Source: Pseudomonadota bacterium (lineage in GTDB: Bacteria > Pseudomonadota > Gammaproteobacteria > Steroidobacterales > Woeseiaceae). Taken from it: 47,344 bases of DNA. The notes beneath the pieces are model-generated. The model saw only the letters and a program-made list of their open reading frames with translations, searched no databases and was not told the DNA's origin. Numbering within the stretch: position 1 is the stretch's first letter; every line of letters starts with the position of its first letter. The translations under genes and the position numbers were made by a program. The stretch is from the NCBI GenBank assembly GCA_022560695.1, contig JADFSP010000019.1, positions 1-47,344 of the forward strand. The letters are read 5' to 3'. Positions 1-11,044 of the stretch are shown piece by piece.

Positions 1-739
1 GCAGCATGCCGACCGCGATGCCCTGTTCTTCGCAGACCGACACGACGTCTGATATATCCTCGGAGCGGGATTTAACCGGCAAACAGATCAGAACCTCGTC
101 CATCGCGGTCTTGCCGAGATAATTGGACAGATCCTTGTAGTCGGCAACCAGGTGGTAGTCAGACTCTTCGAAGTTCGGCGCATGTATGGCGGTATCGTCG
201 ACAAAGCCGATCACCCGGCAGCCGAATTCCTGTTCAGTTTCAATTTGCTCCGCGAGGCTGACCGAGCGTGTATTGGCGCCGACGATCAGTATTCTACGAA
301 GGTTCTCCTCCCGCCTGTTGTAACGGACCAGCAGTTCTCTCGCTATGAGGCGGCTGCAGAAAGACAGGAGGCTGACGCTAGTCCAGAAAATCAGCATGAA
401 CCGGGCGTCAACGAAAGAAATCTTGAACGGCACCGCGAGTGCAACGATCACGCAGGTCCCGATCGATGTGGCTTTGAGGACATCGATGGCCTTGCGGTAG
501 GCGTTCGAGAGCAGCGAGCCCTCGTACAAGCCGAAAGCGGAGAACAGCAGGTGCCAGAGGGCAACGAATGCGGTGAAAAGAATAAAGTTGCCGAGTGAAA
601 TCCGGAGCCCCATGAATTCGCGGATCGATGCGACATCGATGCCCGGTGCGATAAGCACTGCCGCGAGAGTAAAACACGACATCATAACCACGAGGTCAAG
701 GATTTTTAATCCGCTGACAAGATGCTGATGACGATCCAT
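1..739 (-). CDS. Polyprenyl glycosylphosphotransferase, N-terminal part (cut by window edge)
   Basis: The reading frame opens with ATG at 739 and runs without a stop to the left edge, so about 246 residues are visible and the catalytic bacterial sugar-transferase domain lies outside. The start MDRHQHLVSGLKILDL is followed by several hydrophobic segments (about residues 10-30, 48-70, 88-104, 113-128). A Rossmann-like CoA_binding_3 domain then begins near residue 148 with RILIVGANTRSVSLAEQI. This order is typical of WcaJ/EpsL-type enzymes, which load the first sugar phosphate onto undecaprenyl phosphate for exopolysaccharide synthesis at the inner membrane. The neighbouring SxtJ and DUF5989 genes support a polysaccharide locus. 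The donor sugar cannot be told from this half. Confidence 0.85.
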   Translation of the reverse strand, partial: MDRHQHLVSGLKILDLVVMMSCFTLAAVLIAPGIDVASIREFMGLRISLGNFILFTAFVALWHLLFSAFGLYEGSLLSNAYRKAIDVLKATSIGTCVIVALAVPFKISFVDARFMLIFWTSVSLLSFCSRLIARELLVRYNRREENLRRILIVGANTRSVSLAEQIETEQEFGCRVIGFVDDTAIHAPNFEESDYHLVADYKDLSNYLGKTAMDEVLICLPVKSRSEDISDVVSVCEEQGIAVGML

Positions 740-1054
740 TTTGCTTATTGTTCTTCCGCAACACGCGGTCAAAAAAACCCACCACCAATCCTGGGCTCAC
801 TCCAGAATTTGACGGAGTATTAAGACATTACCTTTTCAAGGTCCTGACGGTTTATAAGTTCCGCTCGACTCCAGAGCACGACGCACGATTGGATACCGCT
901 TGGTGGCACAGCAAGCGTTATTGTTGTAACTGCTAAGTATACGAAGTATATAGGAGGAAATTACCGGACTTTCCGATTGTAAACATAATCTGGACTCTGA
1001 TCCTCCCCCATGATTCTGGATATGGGGTTAAGCTTCAACGCGATCGACTATTGG
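740..1054. other. Intergenic gap upstream of the glycosylphosphotransferase
   Basis: About 315 bases lie between the DUF5989 stop and the transferase start. I find no convincing gene on either strand. The stretch presumably carries the promoter and leader of the transferase, but no clear -35/-10 pair or strong terminator stands out. A small AT-rich dyad (TATAC-GAA-GTATA near 940-955) is present but too short to interpret. Confidence 0.4.
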
Positions 1055-1207
1055 CTAGAACAGCGTATAGATAAATGGCGCTATGGCAGAGCCCTCGGAG
1101 AGCACGATCAATCCGCCCAGCAGAAGCATGACGATGATGATGGGGGCCATCCAGAATTTCTTCCGCACCTTCATGAAATCCCAGAGATCTTTCAATAAAT
1201 CCAACAT
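1055..1207 (-). CDS. DUF5989 family membrane microprotein (50 aa)
   Basis: This is a 50-residue protein, MLDLLKDLWDFMKVRKKFW followed by one strongly hydrophobic stretch (MAPIIIVMLLLGGLIVL) and a short tail ending IAPFIYTLF. Size, the charged N-terminus with KVRKKFWMAP, and the single membrane segment match DUF5989 proteins, which usually sit directly after SxtJ-like genes in polysaccharide or carbamoyltransferase clusters. Its ATG overlaps the SxtJ stop by one base (TAATG), so translation is probably coupled. The molecular function is unknown. Confidence 0.8.
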   Translation of the reverse strand: MLDLLKDLWDFMKVRKKFWMAPIIIVMLLLGGLIVLSEGSAIAPFIYTLF

Positions 1208-1629
1208 TAGAATGGCCTCTCGATACGTTCCCGCTCGGGTTTATGGCTGGGTACCCGGTAACTTGACTCTTTGTCCACCAGCTTACGGCGCAACGGGTCC
1301 CTGGAGAATACCTTCATGACAAGCCCAGTGGGCGTAATGATCAGATAAAAGACCGCACCCATTATGATGGGCGTCGTGATTCTGCTCATTATCAGGCCAA
1401 AGCGCATCCAGATCCTGTAAACCGGCTGCAGCGTCATGGGCATGGCCAGCGCCATCAGTGAGAGTACGCCAAACAAGATCCAGGGCCACCAGACCAGGCC
1501 TAGCTCAAACAGCCAGGGGAAGAACAGACCAAAAATAACGGCGACGATTGCACCGCTGGTCAGACCGAATTCCCGCAGTCCCTTACAGTCGAGCTCTGGA
1601 ATTGGGTGTTTATGCATCACGATGGCCAT
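1207..1629 (-). CDS. SxtJ-like membrane protein
   Basis: The protein of about 140 residues contains HKHPIPELDCKGLREFGL, then four hydrophobic segments including IVAVIFGLFFPWLFELGLVW and IIMGAVFYLIITPTGLVMK, and a charged tail DPLRRKLVDKESSYRVP. This is the pattern of the SxtJ family, which accompanies carbamoyltransferases and DUF5989 proteins in surface-polysaccharide clusters. I take the ATG at 1629 because a GGA lies six bases upstream; TTG at 1635 and ATG at 1617 are alternatives. The usual upstream carbamoyltransferase is absent. Instead the broken integrase stops about 30 bases upstream, so the cluster seems to have been cut or rearranged here. Confidence 0.7.
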   Translation of the reverse strand: MAIVMHKHPIPELDCKGLREFGLTSGAIVAVIFGLFFPWLFELGLVWWPWILFGVLSLMALAMPMTLQPVYRIWMRFGLIMSRITTPIIMGAVFYLIITPTGLVMKVFSRDPLRRKLVDKESSYRVPSHKPERERIERPF

Positions 1630-1659
1630 GATCAATCCAGCCCAAACTCGCGCGATCTT

Positions 1660-2810
1660 TTATCCACTACTGTGCCGTATTGGGATCACGGTCGCAGGTG
1701 CCTTCGGCTTGTTACAGAATCGGGCCCAGTCAGTCATTAGTCGGGTCCGCTTGTTGAACAGGTCACCGCGCCGGTACGCGGCCTCAGTCTTGTCTTGTAG
1801 TGCGTGCGCGAGTGCCATCTCGGCGACATAAGCGGGATAGTTGGTTGATTCCGCACACCAGTCCCGAAAGGTGGATCGAAACCCATGCACCGTAATATTG
1901 GCTCGATCCAGCCGCCTTAGCACCTGCAACATGGCAGCGCTTGACAGGTGGCTATCCCGCTTATGTCCTGGGAATACGTAGGTATTATCGAGCCCCTTTA
2001 CCGCCTCAAGGGTAGCGATTGCGGCAGCTGACAATGGCACACGATGCTTACGCTTCGCTTTCATGTGCTCAGCCGGAACGACCCAGATTTTTGTGGCCAG
2101 ATTGATCTCAGACCATCGCGCCAAGATCACTTCGTTTGTGTGAGCTGCCGTCAGAATCAAAAACTCCAGTGCCCATGACGCAACGCCTGTGTCTTTGTGT
2201 AGTTGCTGCATGAATTGCCCGACTTCTATGAAAGGCAGCGCCGCGTGATGTTTGATCCTAGCGACCCTTGTCGGTCGGGGCAGTAGCTTGTCCAGATGGG
2301 CTCAAGGCATCGCAGTATTAAAGGTGTGTCCACCTGATCGACGGGCAGATGGCCGATAACCGGTCCTGCGAACTTCGTTAGCGTACTGCGCCATTGTTCG
2401 ATGTGCTTTGGATTGCTCCAGCCGGGGGCTTGTGAATCAACATATTGCTCGGCGCACTCGGCAAAGGTCAGCATGTTGTCGTGTGCCGTACACGCCGCAA
2501 GTCGCCGCGCGTGTTTGTCGGTCAATGGGTCGATGCCTTGCCATTTCTTCTTCCGTTCACGGGTGGCAAGGTCACGCGCATCTGACAGTGACACGTCGGG
2601 GTAGGGGCCTAGCCCGAGCCAGGTGTCCTTGCCGAATCGTGAATAACGAAATAGCCAGGACTTTGTAACTGCTTTGCTATTATTCTTACGCGTGGACTTG
2701 TTCACCTGCAAATACAGATTGCCGCCGTCCGGGTACTTTCCCGGACGTTTGGTTTTCTTCACAAACGTGGCTGTGATTCTCTCCGCCAAACTGGAGCGCC
2801 TACAGTTCAA
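1660..2810 (-). pseudogene. P4-type tyrosine integrase, broken by an internal deletion
   Basis: The 5' part (2226-2810) encodes the DUF4102 arm-binding domain (DGGNLYLQVN, LGPYPDVSLSDARDLA) and the start of the core-binding domain up to LEPIW, where it leaves frame and soon stops. The 3' part lies in another frame and resumes before its first ATG with DKLLPRPTRVARIKHHAALP, then ALEFLILTAAHTNEV, HGFRSTFRDW and AYRRGDLFNKRTRLM. About 35 residues that normally separate EPIW from DKLLP are missing, so an out-of-frame deletion near 2290-2300 joined the pieces. The first catalytic Arg (family form TAARTGEV) is His here. HxxR and the Tyr remain. The gene is almost certainly inactive. Confidence 0.9.
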
Positions 2811-2932
2811 CTCACAAATTGATTCCGGATTGTGTCGGAATCGCTCGGATTACCCTAGCACAAAATCACGCGGAAGTGCTGGAAAAATAAGGAGTTTTTG
2901 ACCTCTTCGGACCTGCTCGGACAAGCTGTTTT

Positions 2933-2950
2933 CAGACACCCTCTCCGCCA
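2933..2950 (+). other. Possible attachment-site remnant resembling a tRNA-Ser 3' end
   Basis: The sequence CAGACACCCTCTCCGCCA resembles the acceptor 3' strand, G discriminator and CCA of bacterial tRNA-Ser. It lies 120 bp upstream of the broken integrase start. No T-arm or tRNA body precedes it. P4-type elements often leave a 3' tRNA fragment at the far junction. If this is one, the island lay to the left and chromosome resumes to the right. This reading is inference from a short match. Confidence 0.35.
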
Positions 2951-2956
2951 CCTAAT

Positions 2957-3631
2957 ATGAGGAGCACGCATTTGGCGACTGTATTGGTAACTGGCAGTAA
3001 TCGCGGCATTGGTTTACAGCTCTGCACACAATTCACAGCACGGGGTGACGATGTCATCGCTGTGTGTCGAAGTGCCGGCGACGATCTTTCCCGGCTCGGT
3101 GCTCGTATCATCGAAAATACAGACGTCAGCGATGACGATTCCGTCAAGCGGTTGCAGGATACTCTCGGCAAGCAGCGCGTTGATATTCTTGTCAACGGCG
3201 CCGGCATACTGAGACAGGACAAGCTTGGCGAACTCGACTACGACGAGATGAGCGAGCAGTTTCGTGTCAACGCCCTGGGTCCTCTACGGGTCACCGAAGC
3301 GCTTCTTGACAATCTGCGCAAGGGCTCCAAGGTCATCATCATCACGAGCAGGCTTGGTTCGATCGAAGATAACAGCTCGGGCGGCTACTACGGATATCGC
3401 GCATCCAAGACTGCTGTAAATCAGATCGGTACGAATCTCAGGCACGAACTTCTGCCTCGCGGAATTGCGGTCGCCCTGTTGCATCCTGGTCTTGTCGCGA
3501 CGGAGATGACGGGCGGCCAGGGAATCGATCCCGGGGAATCTGCACGCGGGCTGATACAACGCATTGACGAGCTGAATCTCGGCAACTCCGGTGGATTCTG
3601 GCATGCCGAAGGGTATGCCCTGCCCTGGTAG
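2957..3631 (+). CDS. SDR family NAD(P)-dependent oxidoreductase
   Basis: The 224-residue protein is a classical short-chain dehydrogenase/reductase. It has the nucleotide-binding TGSNRGIG motif near residues 12-19, a variant NGAG in place of NNAG, and the catalytic YRASK (Tyr-x-x-x-Lys) after a Ser-rich SRLGSIEDNSSGG stretch. It is cytosolic and its substrate is not predictable. The ATG at 2957 lacks a Shine-Dalgarno sequence. A TTG at 2972 has GAGGAG seven bases upstream and would give the more typical start MATVLVTG, so the true start may be there. The gene begins a few bases after the putative island edge. Confidence 0.85.
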   Translation: MRSTHLATVLVTGSNRGIGLQLCTQFTARGDDVIAVCRSAGDDLSRLGARIIENTDVSDDDSVKRLQDTLGKQRVDILVNGAGILRQDKLGELDYDEMSEQFRVNALGPLRVTEALLDNLRKGSKVIIITSRLGSIEDNSSGGYYGYRASKTAVNQIGTNLRHELLPRGIAVALLHPGLVATEMTGGQGIDPGESARGLIQRIDELNLGNSGGFWHAEGYALPW

Positions 3632-3719
3632 CCGCTACCGCAAGCAAGCACCTGTAATTACGCCGACGCATATCTCTTCGGTGATAGAATTCGATGAACT
3701 CCTGGTAGAGGAATGCAAC

Positions 3720-4409
3720 ATGCAAGACGACCTGAATTATCTGGCGCCGGTGTCAGAGTCATCGGCCGACGTTCGGTCTGACTTCATATGGAAATGCTAT
3801 GCGCACGTTGTCGGCGCAATTCTTGTGTTTGCAGGAATCTCGGCCTACCTTTTGCAGTCGGGCATTGCTGCCCGTATTGCGCAGCCGATGTTTGGCCATT
3901 GGTTACTCGTCCTGGGCGCATTTATGCTCGTTAGCTGGGGCGCTTCACACGTCGCCCACCGTATTGAATCTTCCGCAGCACAATACGGCGCATTTGCGGT
4001 ATTCATTTTCGCCGAATCTTTGATCTTTGCGCCGCTCCTGTTTATCGCCCAGGCAGTCAAACCCGGTGTGATCGACAGCGCCGCCGGCGTCACAATTCTC
4101 GGATCGATCGGGCTGATAGCCACTGCAATGATCACTCGCAAGGACTTTTCGTTCCTGCGCGGCATGCTGGTCTGGATGGGCATTCTTGCAATCGTCGGGA
4201 TAGTGTCTTCAGTGATTTTCGGCTTCCAGCTCGGAACCTGGTTTTCCGTCGCGATGATTGGCTTTGCCGGAGCCGCCATCCTGTACGACACCTCAAACAT
4301 TCTGCGTCACTTTCCACAGGACAAGCACGTCGCCGCATCGATGCAATTGTTCGCATCGATTGCCTTGATGTTCTGGTACATCCTGATGCTGTTTCTGAAT
4401 CGCGATTGA
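3720..4409 (+). CDS. Bax inhibitor-1/YccA-like membrane protein
   Basis: The 229-residue protein begins MQDDLNYLAPVSESSADVRSDF and then has seven hydrophobic segments, the layout of the BI-1/YccA/YbhL family. Family hallmarks include FIFAESLIFAPLLF and the C-terminal GFAGAAILYDTSNILRHF, whose acidic residue lies in the membrane core, followed by a last helix IALMFWYILMLFLNRD. Such proteins sit in the inner membrane; some conduct ions or modulate FtsH. I chose the ATG at 3720 because the family start follows it and an AGAGGA lies upstream. A strong terminator follows. Confidence 0.85.
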   Translation: MQDDLNYLAPVSESSADVRSDFIWKCYAHVVGAILVFAGISAYLLQSGIAARIAQPMFGHWLLVLGAFMLVSWGASHVAHRIESSAAQYGAFAVFIFAESLIFAPLLFIAQAVKPGVIDSAAGVTILGSIGLIATAMITRKDFSFLRGMLVWMGILAIVGIVSSVIFGFQLGTWFSVAMIGFAGAAILYDTSNILRHFPQDKHVAASMQLFASIALMFWYILMLFLNRD

Positions 4410-4418
4410 ATCGTGGCG

Positions 4419-4449
4419 AAAAGGGCCCTTTGACGGGCCCTTTCTTCTT
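4419..4449 (+). terminator. Rho-independent terminator after the BI-1-like gene
   Basis: A stem AAAGGGCCC / GGGCCCTTT with a six-base loop (TTTGAC) is followed by TTTCTTCTT. It begins about ten bases after the stop codon and separates this gene from the MscS gene. Confidence 0.9.
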
Positions 4450-4504
4450 GTGCGTCCCGTCAGACGGTATACTCCTCACCAGTTTTTAGCCGGGATTCTT
4501 CTCC

Positions 4505-7312
4505 ATGATACGTGCAGTGTTACCCGATAGACCGATGGCCTGCTGGCTCGGTCTGCTCTGCACGTTATGCATGCTCGCGGCGGCGGGCTCCTCCGGCGCA
4601 CAAGAAGAGGCCAGCTTCGACGAAATCGAGGCCGACGATGTGATTGCGTCGTTCGATTTACAGGTCGAGGCGGACGACATCGACGCGGACTTGCTCGAGG
4701 ATATCCGTCCCCGGGTAATTGAAATCGAAGCGGCCGCATCCGCGTGCTCGGCCAAGGCCACCGAGGCACGGACTCGCCTTGAAGAACGCTTCGAGCCCCT
4801 GAAGGACGTCGACTCGGAAATCGCCGGTTCCGAAATCATGGATCAGCGTGCCAGCATCCGGGTCGAACTCGACGAAGCCATCTCGATGCAATCCCGATGC
4901 CAGGGTGTCGAAGACGACGCTTCGGCACTGCTGACGCGCATATCTGACAGACAGAGCGCGCTGTCACAACAATTCCTGTCGAGCCGCACGTTTTCGGTCA
5001 TATCGCTGATTCAGGGTTTCCCGGAGCGCGCCGCATCCTGGCCGTCACAGCTGCGCCAATCCATTGAGTTGCCGCTTGTCGAAAATGTCGATTCCGGCGA
5101 AATGCTCTGGATACTCATTATCGCCGGCGTCATCGCCGCTTTCGCAGGCCTCGCGATACGGCAACGATTCAATACCTGGTACGGGGCCGCCGGCGGCGAT
5201 AGCGCGGAACCGCAGCTCAAATACCTGATGCCGAAGCCAATGGCGGAGTTCGCGCCGCTGTGGCTCGAAGGCGCAGCTCTCGTGCTCGTGTTAATGGCGA
5301 CGGTCGAAAACGCGTCGACGGATATGCTGGTGATACGAGTCGCCTGGGGGATTTTCTTCTTCGGGATCGGTTGTGTCGTGATCAACTGGGCAACCGGACC
5401 ACTTTCGCCGTCGGCGGCAGTCAGTGGGCTGATACCGGATCACGTGCGGCCCTTGCGCCTGCGACTGCGATTTCTGCTGCTGACGATATGCACGAGCTTC
5501 GTGATCCTGGGCGGTCAGTGGCTTTCGATACGTGTATCCGACCCCTATGTCAGCGGACGTGCGTCGATGATATTTCTCGTCGCCGTGGCCATGCTGTTGG
5601 TAATCAGTTATCTCGGCCGCATCCCCGGGATTCATGGGCGCCACCGCCCGTTGCGATACCTGGCGCTACTGGTAACGTCACTCGGCATCATTGCCGTCTT
5701 CGTGGGCTACCAAAATTTCGCCGGGTTCCTGATTCATGGCGTTACGCGCACGGGCATGGCGCTATTCGTCCTCTGGCTTCTGTTCTGGCTCGTCGACGTC
5801 GCGCTCGACTATCTGATCGAGCAAGACACGCCATCCGCTATACAGATTCGAAAGTCGCTGGGCGTTACTGACAAAGGCTCGCGCACGGGCCTCGGATTCA
5901 TGCAACTGATAGCCGACCTGATCCTCTGGATCGGTTTCATTGTTTACATGATCCATGTGTGGGACGACTCCGGTACGACCCTGGACGAACTCTACGAGCT
6001 CATCGTCATCGGCGTGACTTTCGGCGCCGTCGAAATCGTGCCTCTGAAGATCGTCAGCGGCATCCTGCTGTTTGCCGGAATCATCATCGTCATCGGCTGG
6101 ATGAAGCGCTGGATCGATCGCCGCTGGCTACAGCATATCGTCATCGAGAGAGGCGCTCGCGACGCTATCATCACACTGTTCGGCTATGTCGGTTTCATCG
6201 TCGCCGTTGTGATAGCACTCGCTCTGGCCGGTGTGGATCTCGGCGGCCTGGCACTTGTCAGTGGCGCGCTTGCCCTCGGCATTGGTTTGGGCATGCAGGA
6301 AATCGCCAATAATTTTGTATCCGGCCTCATTCTCCTGTTCGAGCGGCCGATCAGGGCCGGTGATTTCGTCACGGTCGGTGAGGTCGAAGGATTTGTACGC
6401 AGAATTCGAATTCGCGCAACTGAAATCGAAACTCTCGACAATCAAAATGTCCTGGTTCCTAATTCGGAGCTCGTATCCGGACGTGTGACGAACTGGGTTC
6501 TGCGAGACACGCACGGGCGATTGCAGATTAAGGTCGGCGTCGCCTACGGATCGGACGTCGAAAAGGTAAGGGACATACTCGAGGCAGTGTCACGTGAGCA
6601 CCCTGAAGTCATTACCGATGGCCGCGCACCGGCCCCACGCGCGTTGTTCATGGGATTCGGCGACAGTTCCCTGGATTTCGAGCTGCGCGTCCGTATTCAG
6701 CGTATCGAGCGGCGTTTCTCTGTCGTCAGCGACCTGAACTTCGCCATCGACGCCGCGTTCCGTGAAGCTGGCGTTACGATTCCGTACCCACAGCGGGACC
6801 TGCACATCGTGTCTTACCCCGATCAAAAAGTTTCCGTTGAGGCACCGGTGGACGCAAAGATCGATCGGCCGAGCCTGCCGATCGAGCCACTGACCCGCAG
6901 TCATCGCGAAGAAATGGAAACAGCGTGCGAAATTCAGGAGGTCTGGACGTCCCTCACGGACATCGATGCCATCAATCGGTGGCTGGCACGCGAAGGGAGC
7001 CTGTCCGCGCATATCGGCGGACCGTTCGAGCTTGCCCTGCGCGACGGCTACGACATCCGTGGCCGTATCGATGTATTCATGCCGCCGCGTCGCCTGCGCA
7101 TGGCGCTCACGCCGATGCAGGAAGAAAGTCCGCTACCGACCGGACCCATTACGATCGAGTTGATCTTGCGCACGATCGGCGACAAGACATTGTTGACCGT
7201 GATTGTCGCGGGCATACCGGACAGCGAAGACTGGGAAGAGTATTTCCGCCTGTCCGTCGACCGCTGGAAGAATGCATTCGCCGAATTGAAGCGCGACGTT
7301 CTAGGAAAATAG
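4505..7312 (+). CDS. Large MscS-type mechanosensitive channel with C-terminal SRPBCC-like domain
   Basis: The 935-residue protein has a signal peptide (about 1-33), an acidic, helical periplasmic region to about 195, and then many membrane segments from MLWILIIAGVIAAFAGLAI onward. The MscS core lies at about 548-690, with the pore helix ALVSGALALGIGLGMQEIA, the beta-domain start RPIRAGDFVTVGEVEG and NQNVLVPNSELVSGRVTNW. After the usual MscS cytosolic domain (to about 775) comes an extra domain at about 793-935 with EVWTSLTDIDAINRWLA, PPRRLRMAL and IPDSEDWEEYF. This resembles the AHSA1/SRPBCC (START-like) fold. It should act as an osmotic safety valve in the inner membrane, with the added domain in the cytosol. 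The fusion is unusual and its ligand is unknown. Confidence 0.85.
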   Translation: MIRAVLPDRPMACWLGLLCTLCMLAAAGSSGAQEEASFDEIEADDVIASFDLQVEADDIDADLLEDIRPRVIEIEAAASACSAKATEARTRLEERFEPLKDVDSEIAGSEIMDQRASIRVELDEAISMQSRCQGVEDDASALLTRISDRQSALSQQFLSSRTFSVISLIQGFPERAASWPSQLRQSIELPLVENVDSGEMLWILIIAGVIAAFAGLAIRQRFNTWYGAAGGDSAEPQLKYLMPKPMAEFAPLWLEGAALVLVLMATVENASTDMLVIRVAWGIFFFGIGCVVINWATGPLSPSAAVSGLIPDHVRPLRLRLRFLLLTICTSFVILGGQWLSIRVSDPYVSGRASMIFLVAVAMLLVISYLGRIPGIHGRHRPLRYLALLVTSLGIIAVFVGYQNFAGFLIHGVTRTGMALFVLWLLFWLVDVALDYLIEQDTPSAIQIRKSLGVTDKGSRTGLGFMQLIADLILWIGFIVYMIHVWDDSGTTLDELYELIVIGVTFGAVEIVPLKIVSGILLFAGIIIVIGWMKRWIDRRWLQHIVIERGARDAIITLFGYVGFIVAVVIALALAGVDLGGLALVSGALALGIGLGMQEIANNFVSGLILLFERPIRAGDFVTVGEVEGFVRRIRIRATEIETLDNQNVLVPNSELVSGRVTNWVLRDTHGRLQIKVGVAYGSDVEKVRDILEAVSREHPEVITDGRAPAPRALFMGFGDSSLDFELRVRIQRIERRFSVVSDLNFAIDAAFREAGVTIPYPQRDLHIVSYPDQKVSVEAPVDAKIDRPSLPIEPLTRSHREEMETACEIQEVWTSLTDIDAINRWLAREGSLSAHIGGPFELALRDGYDIRGRIDVFMPPRRLRMALTPMQEESPLPTGPITIELILRTIGDKTLLTVIVAGIPDSEDWEEYFRLSVDRWKNAFAELKRDVLGK

Positions 7313-7319
7313 ACGCCGC

Positions 7320-9934
<2,615 letters not shown>

Positions 9935-9942
<8 letters not shown>

Positions 9943-10360
9943 CGCTGACGCCTGTCTGTCGTTTCGAATACCAGTTCTCCATGTGCAGGCACCATCCGCC
10001 GATACCCGTCATCGCGATCGCAAGACCAATCATTATACCGGCAGCGTCCGCGGCGATATCGAACCACTCCGCCGAGCGATAACTCACGAATCTCTGACAA
10101 ATCTCGATCAGCACGCCGAACATCAGGAGTGCGGTCGCGATTCGCCAATAGGATCCGGGTCGGTATTGGCCTGCGAACCAAAGTGCCAGAATGACGAAGG
10201 TAATGCCATGCACCCATTTGTCGATGGCTTCGAGCCACGTGATGAGGCGCACACGATCGGGCCAGAACCAGACCGCGGGCATCAGTGTGATCAGCAATAC
10301 GCAGAGAAGCAGTACGATGCTCGCCAATCGCCATTGGCGCGCGTAGCGCAGTGGCAGCAT
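9935..10360 (-). CDS. VanZ-like family membrane protein
   Basis: The 141-residue protein has four to five hydrophobic segments ([73 protein letters not shown]) with the family pattern DKWVHGITF and [20 protein letters not shown]. VanZ-like proteins are inner-membrane proteins of poorly defined role, the prototype giving mild teicoplanin resistance. The ATG at 10360 overlaps the lolA stop (TGATG) and the end overlaps rarA. It interrupts the lolA-rarA adjacency seen in E. coli. Confidence 0.85.
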
Positions 10361-11019
10361 CAACGATCCATCTGTTCGGAGGTGACGGGAATGCCCACGA
10401 CGTCGACGCCATCGGGAGCGACGAATTCGAACTGCCGTGGATCAATTGGCTCATCGACGACGATATCGTACAGCGATACCACGGTCGTCTGCTCCAGGTT
10501 ATCGAAGAACACCATTCGACTCAGCATTGTGCCGTTGAAAGCGAGCTCAAGCCGGTTGAAACCGCTGTCGGTATTGACGGGCTTCAGTCGTACCCAGGTA
10601 AGTCCTCCGTCCTCGAAAATGCCATCGTGCGTGAATTGTTTCATCGCATCGCGCGAGCCGCCGAGCAGCAGTGCCGGTGTGCTGTTGAGTACTTCAGCCT
10701 GTGGTTTCACGATGACCTGAGCAAGATCGACATCGTAGCTCCAGACATTCAGGCCGTCGGCCACCAGCCATTGTTCGTAGGGCTCTGAATAGATCCAGCG
10801 AAATCGTCCCGGACGTTGAATTTCGAGCCTGCCGCTGGAGACCTCCAGAACCCGGCCGTCGGCATCCATCAGAGACTGCTCAAAGCGGCTTTGCAACGTC
10901 GTGAAGTCCGTGACAAAGCCTTCAATAAGCTGTGGCCCGATCCCTTCAGAGGGTAAGTCCGAACCGCTGACCGGGGCAACGAGCACGACCGCCGTCAAAA
11001 TTGTGAACTGTATTTTCAA
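10360..11019 (-). CDS. lolA: Outer-membrane lipoprotein carrier protein LolA
   Basis: From TTG at 11019 the protein is 219 residues with a clear signal peptide, (M)KIQFTILTAVVLVAPVSGS, so I reject the longer frame that runs back into ftsK. The mature part has the LolA features FTTLQSRFEQSLMDADG, SSGRLEIQRPGRFRWIYSEP and WVRLKPVNTDSGFNRLELAF. LolA shuttles lipoproteins across the periplasm from LolCDE to LolB; the Lpp-type lipoprotein at 32.4 kb is a likely client. The gene follows ftsK by 25 bases and runs into the VanZ-like gene with a TGATG overlap. Confidence 0.93.
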   Translation of the reverse strand: MKIQFTILTAVVLVAPVSGSDLPSEGIGPQLIEGFVTDFTTLQSRFEQSLMDADGRVLEVSSGRLEIQRPGRFRWIYSEPYEQWLVADGLNVWSYDVDLAQVIVKPQAEVLNSTPALLLGGSRDAMKQFTHDGIFEDGGLTWVRLKPVNTDSGFNRLELAFNGTMLSRMVFFDNLEQTTVVSLYDIVVDEPIDPRQFEFVAPDGVDVVGIPVTSEQMDR

Positions 11020-11044
11020 TCGCGTCTTCCGTCCCTTGGCGGGC

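Noticed and set aside
152..677. Frames of 148, 89 and 62 residues at the left edge
   Set aside because: They are shadows of the glycosylphosphotransferase, which runs off the left edge and has no stop in the window.
935..960. lox-like dyad TATACGAAGTATA
   Set aside because: It resembles one arm of loxP, but there is no spacer and second arm, and the stem is only five bases. Chance is the better explanation in AT-rich DNA.
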